Origin: Desulfurococcales archaeon
GTDB taxonomy: Archaea; Thermoproteota; Thermoprotei_A; Sulfolobales; Desulfurococcaceae
NCBI GenBank assembly: GCA_026985375.1
Contig: JALSQP010000066.1
Location: 1 to 13,284, forward strand
Direction of reading: 5' to 3'
Length of the DNA: 13,284 nt
Positions 6,917 to 13,221 of this stretch are shown here, one piece after another. Both the position numbers and the translations under genes were made by a program. Positions within the stretch are counted from its first letter, which is position 1, and every line of letters starts with the position of its first letter. The notes beneath the pieces were generated by a model. It did no database searches. It was not told the DNA's origin and worked only from the letters and a program-made list of their open reading frames with translations.

Positions 6917-7711
6917 TTGGCGGGCATTCCGATCTGGCAGAGCGCTCCCCATAGGAGACCAACAATCACGTTCATCATAGTCGCTTTGAATTTCATAATA
7001 TTCGTACTCATGTATGTTGATCCATCCCTCCTCGTTAGCGGTGCCAAGACCTATTTTGATGTACAACGTGCTCTGGCGATGGTGCCCCTGGACATAGTGA
7101 TGGGGCATCGCCTATGGACGATATTTACTGCAATGTTTCTCCACGCCAACCTTATCCATATCCTTGGTAATATGATATTCCTGTTTTTCTTTGGTGCCCC
7201 AGTGGAGAGTGTTATGGGTAAGAAAAGATATATTGTATTCTATATTCTATGCGGTGTTCTGGCAGCTGTTTTCCATATATTTAGTATTGCTATAATGCCT
7301 CAGGAAACATTGGCTGGTTCTTACTCTGGAATTAACCCCTGGATAATACCGACTCTAGGGGCCTCTGGCGCTATCAGTGGTATTATGGGTGCTTACTTGG
7401 TATTCTATCCTAGATCGAAGATAACAATGGTTTACCCAATATGGTTTATACCATTGATATTCACATTGCCAGCATGGGCTTATATAATCATGTGGTTCAT
7501 ATTCCAGTTAGTCATGGGATTATATGTACTGATTGGGTTTGCGTCCTCGGTGGCGTTCTGGGCTCATATAGGAGGCTTCCTCTCAGGCATAGCTTTCGCC
7601 CCGTTCTTCATGGATCCGAGGATTAAAGCGCAAATAAAGGTGTTTAGGAGCCTAGAAAAGCATATAGGAGAACCTATGAGCGAGCTCTACTATGATGACT
7701 TCATCTATTAA
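6917..7711 (+). CDS. Rhomboid-family intramembrane serine protease
   Basis: Rhomboids cut single-pass membrane proteins within the membrane. The 264-residue product has about six hydrophobic segments. The first spans residues 17-35. The active-site residues are all present: H81-x3-N85 (HILGN) for the oxyanion side, nucleophile S150 in GASGAISG, and base H217 in AHIGGFLSG. The W67-T segment just before helix 2 is also typical. Residues 40-65 form a loop between the first two helices, and the C-terminal 40 residues are hydrophilic and probably cytoplasmic. The TTG at 6917 follows GGTG (6906-6909) by 7 nt. It may be co-transcribed with the phosphoesterase 50 bp upstream. It ends 5 bp from the stop of the convergent CitG-like gene. 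The substrate is unknown. Confidence 0.92.
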   Translation: MAGIPIWQSAPHRRPTITFIIVALNFIIFVLMYVDPSLLVSGAKTYFDVQRALAMVPLDIVMGHRLWTIFTAMFLHANLIHILGNMIFLFFFGAPVESVMGKKRYIVFYILCGVLAAVFHIFSIAIMPQETLAGSYSGINPWIIPTLGASGAISGIMGAYLVFYPRSKITMVYPIWFIPLIFTLPAWAYIIMWFIFQLVMGLYVLIGFASSVAFWAHIGGFLSGIAFAPFFMDPRIKAQIKVFRSLEKHIGEPMSELYYDDFIY

Positions 7712-7716
7712 GAGCT

Positions 7717-8589
7717 TCAGGGTCTTAGCCCCTCATATATTGCGAGGCTCGTTATTATTGCTATCAGCCCTATATACTCTCTGAACAAGTGTTTCTCCTT
7801 CCTAAGCCTTAAGTCTATGTTGAACAGTATCTTGCTCCCCTCTTTAGAAGTCATCAGTCCATTGTTTCTTGCTTCCTTAACCATTTTTCCGGCCCAGCTT
7901 GGAAGCCTCTTTTCCACTAGATCCAAATATGTGGCGACGACAGCAGATTCTGTATCACCGTACTTCTTACTATACTCAATCATTTGTTTGACGTGATCGT
8001 ATAACTGAGTGTATCTTGTGTCGAGGGACACGAAACCAGGCCATTTGCTCCCAAGAACCCTAAATACGTCTTCGAGAGTCATACCGCTCTCCAGCGCGTG
8101 CACATGGTCTATGCCTGATGCCCTGAGGTGGTCAACCATATCATATCTATGAATGCTTCTAAGAGCATCTATGAACATCTTAATATCTCTCCAACCAGTG
8201 CCGTGGAGGAATATGTTCAGAGTTCTACGTATCTTCCCTGAATCCTTAACAACACTGTCCACATCCGTGTATGCCAGCACAGAAGCATACATTAAGTGGG
8301 GGACAATTATGTCGGGGAACACATTGTTAGGAATCCACCTATACGCTTCTCTCAGTGCTTTCCCTAATAGTGTTCCCCAGGAGGCATGGGGGGCTGCTAA
8401 TTCCCCTCGCCTTATTTTCTCACCGATCATGCTTGCTTGATCTAAGTATTCGATCACTGATACAAGCGATGATACCAGATACCTTGCATCCTTATCGAGG
8501 CTTAGCCTATGATAGCATCCAGGCTTTATCGATGAATAGATAGCGAGATGTACACCCTCCATAAAGGATTTTACAATGAAGGTGTTCAA
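7717..8589 (-). CDS. Divergent CitG/MdcB-family protein (triphosphoribosyl-dephospho-CoA synthase-like)
   Basis: This helical protein of 290 residues shows a worn outline of the CitG family (COG1767). KPGCYHR (22-28) matches the family's KPGxxxR/H motif. A following APH...LL...NN...PHLMYASVLA block (66-106) resembles the archaeal NTNLG...PLA region. D212-T (DTESAVVA) resembles DTLIARKxG, and the tail ...SLAIYEGLRP resembles the ADLxAASLALALLEGWRP-type ending. The NPG-T-D and TNLG signature residues are missing, so normal catalysis is doubtful. CitG makes the citrate lyase prosthetic-group precursor, and no lyase gene is near. TTG 8589 is preceded by GGGTG with 9-nt spacing. GTG 8601 in the same frame would add four residues and is the alternative. 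The gene is divergent from the DUF1614-like gene. Confidence 0.6.
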   Translation of the reverse strand: MNTFIVKSFMEGVHLAIYSSIKPGCYHRLSLDKDARYLVSSLVSVIEYLDQASMIGEKIRRGELAAPHASWGTLLGKALREAYRWIPNNVFPDIIVPHLMYASVLAYTDVDSVVKDSGKIRRTLNIFLHGTGWRDIKMFIDALRSIHRYDMVDHLRASGIDHVHALESGMTLEDVFRVLGSKWPGFVSLDTRYTQLYDHVKQMIEYSKKYGDTESAVVATYLDLVEKRLPSWAGKMVKEARNNGLMTSKEGSKILFNIDLRLRKEKHLFREYIGLIAIITSLAIYEGLRP

Positions 8590-8603
8590 AGTTTTTAACA
8601 CCC

Positions 8604-8620
8604 GCTTAAAGATTATAAGC
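8604..8620. promoter_or_regulatory. Symmetric bidirectional promoter
   Basis: GCTTA (8604-8608) and TAAGC (8616-8620) are a perfect inverted repeat around AAGATTA. Read on +, TTAAAG at 8606-8611 is centred about 25 bp before the ATG at 8634. Read on -, TTATAATC at 8618-8611 is centred about 25 bp before the TTG at 8589. Both spacings fit archaeal TATA boxes with leaderless or nearly leaderless transcripts, so a single 17-bp element may drive both genes. Confidence 0.5.
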
Positions 8621-8633
8621 TGTTAGACGAATC

Positions 8634-9266
8634 ATGATGGTTGCTGGTTGTTCTATATTGAGACACAGTGTTATAGGTATTATTGTCGCAGCTGTCTATT
8701 GGCTGGCCATATTCTCGTCACTGTTAATCCTAACTGATCATTTAACTGCTTTGTTTGAAAGCGCTATTGTCGTTGCAACTCTTTATTTTGGCTCCAAAAT
8801 AGTGATCAGAATGTCTAGTCGTGTCTTCATTAATGTTGGGGGGTTCTTTGTCCCAATGATTATTTCTGTCGAAATGCTTGTTAGAACATATAATATTGTA
8901 GCATCATATCCGCAAGTGGTTATCGTACCTGTTTTCATAAATATAGTCATTGCATATCTTTCATCCTATGTTGTTGTGGGTCATGGTGTCATAGTACGTT
9001 TTCTGCCACCTATAATAGGTGTTTCGTCAGCTATTGCACTTGTATTATCAATGTATAGTATCTCGCCATATTATTCACTGCCGCTATCGATAGTCGTAGG
9101 ATACGTCTCGACCCTCTTTGGGGCAGATATTCTCGGTTATAGGGGTTCTAGAGAAAAGCTTGTCTTCGGCGGAGGGGGGTTTTATGACGCCTTGGTGGTC
9201 ATACCTTTGTTCTCGCCCGGGATCTCCTATGGGCTCGCTATTTTGAGCCTGCTTGTGATGAAGTAA
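8634..9266 (+). CDS. DUF1614-like integral membrane protein
   Basis: The 210-residue protein is almost wholly hydrophobic, with roughly six to seven membrane segments. Short polar turns such as KIVIRMSSR and GYRGSREK separate them. Near the C-terminus, VGYVSTLFGADILG (D165) and then FGGGGFYDAL (F178-L187, with D185) match the conserved end of DUF1614 proteins as I remember it (GADLL... and IGGAGxFDGI). That pairing is the basis of the call. DUF1614 has no established function; the buried Asp and Gly-rich motif could suit a transport or enzyme site, but that is speculation. The ATG at 8634 has no ribosome site and sits where a leaderless transcript would begin. The next codon is also ATG. It ends 63 bp from the convergent ATP-grasp gene. 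Confidence 0.65.
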   Translation: MMVAGCSILRHSVIGIIVAAVYWLAIFSSLLILTDHLTALFESAIVVATLYFGSKIVIRMSSRVFINVGGFFVPMIISVEMLVRTYNIVASYPQVVIVPVFINIVIAYLSSYVVVGHGVIVRFLPPIIGVSSAIALVLSMYSISPYYSLPLSIVVGYVSTLFGADILGYRGSREKLVFGGGGFYDALVVIPLFSPGISYGLAILSLLVMK

Positions 9267-9271
9267 TACAT

Positions 9272-9337
9272 GGATCAGGGTGAGAGCTCTTCTTCACGAG
9301 CATGAGCTGATCCGATGGTTTGCTATTCATCATCTCC
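9272..9337 (-). ncRNA. Candidate C/D box guide sRNA
   Basis: Read on the - strand, box C ATGATGA (9333-9327) is followed by 12 nt, then CGGA (9314-9311) as a D' with one change from CTGA. After 13 nt comes GTGAAGA (9297-9291) as a C' with one change from RUGAUGA, then 12 nt and a perfect box D CTGA (9278-9275). GGA (9337-9335) pairs with TCC (9274-9272). G9334 is left unpaired, the nucleotide the kink-turn needs before box C. Twelve-nucleotide guides are the archaeal norm. The D guide AGAGCTCTCACC predicts target GGUGAGAGCUCU, methylated on the A. The D' guide ATAGCAAACCAT predicts AUGGUUUGCUAU, methylated on the fifth base (U). Weak points are the two imperfect internal boxes, the 13-nt D'-C' gap, a 3-bp stem, and a competing 7-bp dyad. 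Box C overlaps the ATP-grasp stop codon. Confidence 0.45.
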
Positions 9338-10220
9338 TAGTCTTCTTTACTAGGTAGGAGATAATAGATTTAGCCGGATCGATCCCGGTCGCTTCTTTAA
9401 GGCCACGCCATAACGGGAAAGCGTTTGCTTCTATCACATAGTGTTTCCCAGTGTTCTTATCAATTATTATGTCAATGCCTGTATAGTCTAGGCCGAGAAC
9501 CTCGGCTGTTTTGATCGCTGTCTCGAATTCATCAGGATAATCTTTCTCGAAGATCCTTATTCCGCGTGCACCCTGAGCTATATTTGTTTTCCAGCCACTA
9601 CTTATAACTCTCTTCATTGCTCCTATAACTTCTCCCCCCACAACAAATATCCTTAGATCGTAGCCTGGCTTCTCAATATATTCTTGGAGATAGCTTGGTA
9701 GACGCAGTGATAACAGGCTCCTAGATATATGATAGGCTAGTTCAGGGTCTGGTATTAGCGTGGAACCTAGGCCGAGGCTCCCTATTAGGGGTTTAAATAC
9801 GGCTGTACCATGTTTATCCACAAAACCCTTCGCCATGAAGGGGTTCTCAGTCATTATAGTTGTCGGGACAGGGATTCCGTTGAAAGCTAGTCTTAGTAAG
9901 CTACGCCACTTATCTCTCGTGTCAATGATCGCTCTGGAGGAATTGATTATACATGTACTGTGTTCCAACGCCTCAATGATGCCTAGTCTCTTAAAGAATA
10001 GCTCTAAGCTTGGCGTTAGTCCTAGGCTTCTTATCACTGCAGCATCTACTTCTACACTGTTTCTTCTGCTGTAGACGCGTATTTCGCCCCTATTGATCTC
10101 GGCATCTAGCTCCTGTATCTTCATATATATCGGTGTATGACCTAGCTCACTAATTGCTCTTATGAGGTCTTGTGCGCTCCAAGGAGGCGTGGATCGGTAG
10201 TGGATAATACCTATTTTCAT
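9330..10220 (-). CDS. RimK-family ATP-grasp ligase (MptN/CofF-like)
   Basis: This 296-residue ATP-grasp enzyme joins a carboxylate to an amine through an acyl phosphate, typically adding glutamate. Motifs are TRDK (101-104) before the grasp domain, K143 with the glycine-rich FKPLIGSLGLGS loop, the adenine hinge YLQEYIE (177-183), D188-L-R190, GWKTNIAQGARG (209-220), and metal ligands D250 and E264/N266 in VIEANAF. The KTNxAxGG-like segment and the ending W271-R-G-L-KEATG resemble the tetrahydromethanopterin or F420 glutamate ligases MptN and CofF more than LysX or ribosomal RimK, so a cofactor-modifying role is favoured. The target is not proven. ATG 10220 has GAGGT upstream, lying in the stop region of the preceding gene 13 bp away. 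It is the last gene of the five-gene - strand operon. Confidence 0.82.
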   Translation of the reverse strand: MKIGIIHYRSTPPWSAQDLIRAISELGHTPIYMKIQELDAEINRGEIRVYSRRNSVEVDAAVIRSLGLTPSLELFFKRLGIIEALEHSTCIINSSRAIIDTRDKWRSLLRLAFNGIPVPTTIMTENPFMAKGFVDKHGTAVFKPLIGSLGLGSTLIPDPELAYHISRSLLSLRLPSYLQEYIEKPGYDLRIFVVGGEVIGAMKRVISSGWKTNIAQGARGIRIFEKDYPDEFETAIKTAEVLGLDYTGIDIIIDKNTGKHYVIEANAFPLWRGLKEATGIDPAKSIISYLVKKTRR

Positions 10221-10233
10221 AAGATGATGTACC

Positions 10234-10581
10234 TCAGATCCTTGATAGCCTCGTCACAGTGAACAATATGAGAATGGATGCAACCGTCATTGTTACTGTG
10301 TAGAATGCAGGCCCTAGTGCAGGATTAATTATTGTACCTGTGATCGCGCCAAGGGACATAGAGAGCAGTACAAATGTTAAGAGAGCAATACCTTCACGCT
10401 CGCTTCTGTGCTCCTTGGTATAGTATGCGTGGTAGAGTAGGATTATCGCGGCTATTGTTGTGCAGGCTATAATTGTCTCGAGCTTAAATGTCGCGGTAAG
10501 ATAAAGAAGATCAATATAGAGAATTATGAACGTTAGAATCAAGAATTTCCTAGAGTACGAAAGACGCTCAAGGATGCCCAT
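10234..10581 (-). CDS. Small four-helix membrane protein, unknown
   Basis: I do not recognise this 115-residue protein. After a short basic start (MGILERLSYSRK) come four predicted membrane helices at about residues 12-33, 35-52, 63-85 and 89-110. A charged loop (YYTKEHRSERE) joins the middle two. The tail (TRLSRI) is basic. By the positive-inside rule the N-terminus, the charged loop and the C-terminus would all be cytoplasmic, which fits an even number of helices. There are no conserved catalytic-looking polar residues within the membrane. GTGAG lies just upstream of ATG 10581. It sits 32 bp after the SIS-like gene and 13 bp before the ATP-grasp gene, so it is surely in the operon. It could be a membrane anchor or transporter subunit, but nothing shows that. 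Confidence 0.65.
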   Translation of the reverse strand: MGILERLSYSRKFLILTFIILYIDLLYLTATFKLETIIACTTIAAIILLYHAYYTKEHRSEREGIALLTFVLLSMSLGAITGTIINPALGPAFYTVTMTVASILILFTVTRLSRI

Positions 10582-10613
10582 TAGTGCTCACTTCTCTTCT
10601 CAGTTATCCATGT

Positions 10614-11516
10614 TCATCGTTTTCTGGCTATATATAATCCAATTATTGAGGCATAAATATTGGTTTCTAGAGGGTCTGTATTAAACACTATCTGACGTAT
10701 TTTCGCTCTCATGAATCTCAGTTTGAAGATCTTTTCCTTCATGTAGTGTTCTTCGACAGTAGATGATATAATGAGCACGTCGCCGGGGCCCGCGACGTAT
10801 TCTAGGGGCTCGTATCTCGACCTAATGCCTCTACGTCTCAGCGCCTCTGAGATCAGGTATGCGGATGGCTCCAGCATCTTTGATGACGTTACAACGATGT
10901 CCATGGCATTGGCAATGCTATCTATTACGTCACTATATTTTTCTATTAATTCTGCAGTCACTGGGTGAAATCCCTCCTTCATATGTGTATCCAGACGCTC
11001 ATGTCTTCGTCCAAGCCCCTTATAGATCTTTATACCTGTGTTGAACGCCGCTATACCCATGGCGATGGAAGTTTCTATCTCATCTTGTAGGTCGACATAT
11101 ATTTTATCGTACGGGGCCAACGTATCCGCTAGTATGTCGTTCTGTGGTCTCGTTGAAACCATTAATATTTCGTTGCCCATGAGTCTTGCTGCTTGTAATA
11201 TGTTGAGCGTTATATTTGATCCTGGATCAGTGGTGAAGAAAACTATTGTTGAAGGCTCAGTATATGCTACAACGTAGTATGAGTAGCTCATTGCATCGAG
11301 AAGACGGACATCGTTTTCCGGTGTCATCGTTGATATTATCCAGTAGAGTATGTTGGCTGGAAGATATCCTAGGCGTGAATAAACAATGTATAGTCTACCC
11401 TTTGAGGATTCGAGATACTGATTAAGATTATTTGAAATTTTCTTCGCAACATCTTCCAGGGCTCGGATCCTATTCGCCAGCAGTCTTATATCACTGCGTT
11501 CTCCAGTGCTCTGCAA
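10614..11516 (-). CDS. SIS-domain-like protein (putative sugar-phosphate isomerase or binding)
   Basis: The 300-residue product resembles a worn double SIS (sugar isomerase) protein. The first unit has the beta-strand and phosphate-loop pattern [11 protein letters not shown] (91-101), then a helix ([12 protein letters not shown]) and strand EILMVST (115-121). This is like the ISQSGxTxDT...A...G region of Glm[16 protein letters not shown] (145-159) resembles the GlmS ExxVASTKA segment. The second unit has DIVVTSS (206-212) and [17 protein letters not shown], resembling AYAAGE...GPLALI. The Ser/Thr-rich phosphate loop is only partly kept (TTDPGSN), so it may bind rather than isomerise. A coiled helix covers the first 40 residues. 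TTG 11516 follows an in-frame TAG and has GAGGT upstream. It overlaps the MTA phosphorylase gene by 31 bp. Confidence 0.55.
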   Translation of the reverse strand: MQSTGERSDIRLLANRIRALEDVAKKISNNLNQYLESSKGRLYIVYSRLGYLPANILYWIISTMTPENDVRLLDAMSYSYYVVAYTEPSTIVFFTTDPGSNITLNILQAARLMGNEILMVSTRPQNDILADTLAPYDKIYVDLQDEIETSIAMGIAAFNTGIKIYKGLGRRHERLDTHMKEGFHPVTAELIEKYSDVIDSIANAMDIVVTSSKMLEPSAYLISEALRRRGIRSRYEPLEYVAGPGDVLIISSTVEEHYMKEKIFKLRFMRAKIRQIVFNTDPLETNIYASIIGLYIARKR

Positions 11517-12307
11517 CAGCTACAATACCTCTCGTCCGGGCTTTTGGGTATTTTCTCAATTATCTTTGGTAACAGTCTTTTAGCCTTCTCCGTATTTTCT
11601 CTCATCACCCTTAGTACCTCGTCTGCCGTAACGGGTTTTTCCGCCCATACATCATAGTCTGTTATCATAGCCACAGTGGCGTAGCATAGCTCTGCCTCAC
11701 ATGCAAGGACAACCTCGGGGACAAGGGTCATACCTATTATGTCGGCATGGAACACGTTCTTCCATATATTGCTCTCCGCCCTTGTAGAGAATCTTGGGCC
11801 CTCAATACAAATGTATGTGCCTCTCTCATGGAGCCTTATTCCAGGAACCTCTTTAGCCGCCTCGATTATTATTCTCCTGAGATGCTCACAGAACGGGACA
11901 GCCATACTTACATGTGCGACCGTTCCGCCCTCGAAGAATGTCATTGGCCTTACTCCTTTGGTCATGTCTATAAATTGATCCGGCACTACGAAGTCTCCAG
12001 GTATATAATCTTCTCTCAAGCTCCCAACGGCCGAGAACGATATAATCCATTTAGCGCCCAGCGCTTTGAGAGCCCATATATTCGCTCTATAATTAACGCG
12101 GTGAGGCGGTATACGGTGTCCTCGGCCGTGCCTTGGGAGGAACGCTATTTTCCGATCTCTTAACCGCCCGATCACTATTTTATCGCTGGGCTCGCCGTAT
12201 GGGGTGTATACTTTTATTTCGTCGATCTTCTCTAGCTTATCAATGCTGTAAAGCCCACTACCGCCGATAACGCCTATTTCGACCTGTCTTTTAGGTATGA
12301 ACAACAA
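11486..12307 (-). CDS. mtnP: S-methyl-5'-thioadenosine phosphorylase (MTAP II type)
   Basis: This enzyme cleaves methylthioadenosine, the by-product of polyamine synthesis, with phosphate to adenine and 5-methylthioribose-1-phosphate. Motifs include the phosphate-binding GGSG (15-18) and PRHGRGH (58-64), then [28 protein letters not shown] (161-175), GMT (192-194) for the purine/ribose site, and TDYD (216-219). Cysteines 140, 203, 208, 262, 264 and 265 line up in spacing with the six that form C138-C205, C200-C262 and the C259-x-C261 disulfides in Sulfolobus MTAP II (numbers from memory). Thermostable disulfides are therefore expected. The length, 273, is normal. TTG 12307 has GAGGT 8 nt upstream. 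It is second in the operon, 19 bp after the phosphoribosyltransferase; an AATATATA at 12335-12328 could be an internal promoter. Confidence 0.93.
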   Translation of the reverse strand: MLFIPKRQVEIGVIGGSGLYSIDKLEKIDEIKVYTPYGEPSDKIVIGRLRDRKIAFLPRHGRGHRIPPHRVNYRANIWALKALGAKWIISFSAVGSLREDYIPGDFVVPDQFIDMTKGVRPMTFFEGGTVAHVSMAVPFCEHLRRIIIEAAKEVPGIRLHERGTYICIEGPRFSTRAESNIWKNVFHADIIGMTLVPEVVLACEAELCYATVAMITDYDVWAEKPVTADEVLRVMRENTEKAKRLLPKIIEKIPKSPDERYCSCCRALENAVI

Positions 12308-12326
12308 TTTATTCTACCTCGCATGT

Positions 12327-13010
12327 CTATATATTGAGCACATATTTTTTTGTGGATCCATCATATTTAATGAGGTCCTTCTCCTCAAGTATTCTTAGTG
12401 CATCGCGATAGTATCGCTCACCGACATTTATACCGTACCACTCCTTGAACCCTTCAATGATCTCATGATAGGCCCACTCCTTCTTCCCTGTCTCCTTGTG
12501 TGTCTCGAGCATCATTCGTTTGATGAACTGGTATGTGTCCTCTAGCCTTGTCCATGGGTATTGGAACCAGATCCACTCCTTGACCTCGATATAGTAGTAG
12601 TCGGGTTTAAACCTAGCTACGGGACTGATCCACTGAAGAGCAGCGGTCCGGGCCTCTGTAGGCTTCCAGTTCTCCTCCACGAACCTCTTAGCGAGGCTCA
12701 GAGTATCGCCAGTATCAACGATATCATCAACGAGCAGGACCTTCATACCACTAAGATCTATCTTGTACGGGAACTTAATGATAGCTCTCTCTTCGGCTTT
12801 AGCAGCCTCTGTCCAGTGCTGGCTCTGAATACTTAGTAGATTCTCAATATCAAGAAAATCACATATTAACCTCGCTGGGACATAACCGCCGCGAGCAAGA
12901 GCCACAACAACATCAGGCTTATAGCCGGAAGAACGTATCTTATCGGCAAGACCCCAAGCCCAATCAACAATATCCTCCCAAGACACAAGCCTAACATTAA
13001 CACGAGGCAT
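12327..13010 (-). CDS. Purine phosphoribosyltransferase, probably adenine
   Basis: This type I phosphoribosyltransferase attaches a purine base to PRPP. In the 227-residue product, ALARGGYVPAR (37-47) is the pyrophosphate loop region and VLLVDDIVDTGDT (91-103) is the PRPP signature. About 75 extra C-terminal residues follow the catalytic core and look like a small helical or winged domain (WAYHEIIEGFKEWYG...RYYRDALRILEEKDLIKY). The sequence looks like the hypoxanthine/xanthine class, but the Sulfolobus adenine phosphoribosyltransferase is of that type too and is, as I recall, encoded beside MTAP II. The next gene here releases adenine, so adenine is favoured. ATG 13010 is preceded by GGTGAT with 7-nt spacing. 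In-frame ATG 13025 or TTG 13037 would extend it by 5 or 9 residues. It is the first gene of the operon. Confidence 0.85.
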   Translation of the reverse strand: MPRVNVRLVSWEDIVDWAWGLADKIRSSGYKPDVVVALARGGYVPARLICDFLDIENLLSIQSQHWTEAAKAEERAIIKFPYKIDLSGMKVLLVDDIVDTGDTLSLAKRFVEENWKPTEARTAALQWISPVARFKPDYYYIEVKEWIWFQYPWTRLEDTYQFIKRMMLETHKETGKKEWAYHEIIEGFKEWYGINVGERYYRDALRILEEKDLIKYDGSTKKYVLNI

Positions 13011-13046
13011 AAAACCTATCACCATAACAATAAACAAGAAGTATAA

Positions 13047-13054
13047 GATATAAG
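13047..13054 (-). promoter_or_regulatory. TATA box of the salvage operon
   Basis: On the - strand, CTTATATC (13054-13047) preceded by TTAAAG is a good archaeal TATA/BRE candidate. A start about 26 bp downstream falls near 13025, giving a leader of about 15 nt that just contains GGTGAT before ATG 13010. On the + strand, ATTAAAA at 13077-13083 may be the TATA box of the tRNA gene, so this gap of about 100 bp holds two divergent promoters. Confidence 0.5.
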
Positions 13055-13112
13055 CTTTAACAAAAACCCAAAACCCATTAAAACCCCTCCAATAACTAAC
13101 CCAATAATAGAC

Positions 13113-13200
13113 GCGGGGGTGCCCGAGCTAGGTCAAAGGGGTCGGGCTTAGGACCCGGTGGCGTAGGCCTGCGTGGGTTCAAATCCCACCCCCCGCACCA
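13113..13200 (+). tRNA. tRNA-Leu (anticodon UAG)
   Basis: The acceptor stem is GCGGGGG (13113-13119) with CCCCCGC (13190-13196), discriminator A13197 and an encoded CCA at 13198-13200. The D-arm CCC pairs with GGG. The anticodon stem TCGGG/CCCGG closes the loop CTTAGGA (13147-13153), giving anticodon TAG at 13149-13151, which reads CUA and CUG. The long variable arm (13159-13172) folds as GGC-GTAG-GCC, as class II leucine tRNAs require. The T-arm is GTGGG/CCCAC around TTCAAAT. There is no intron. The leucine identity is supported by anticodon, long arm and discriminator together. Confidence 0.96.
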
Positions 13201-13221
13201 CAATACAATCTTGATCTAAGG

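Noticed and set aside
7690..7740. ATGATGA near the rhomboid stop as a C box of another C/D sRNA
   Set aside because: No CTGA or near match follows at 12 nt or at the expected total length, and there is no terminal stem.
13113..13200. tRNA gene as a possible integration site for a mobile element
   Set aside because: No integrase, no repeat of the tRNA 3' end and no composition change is visible; the downstream sequence is too short to judge.
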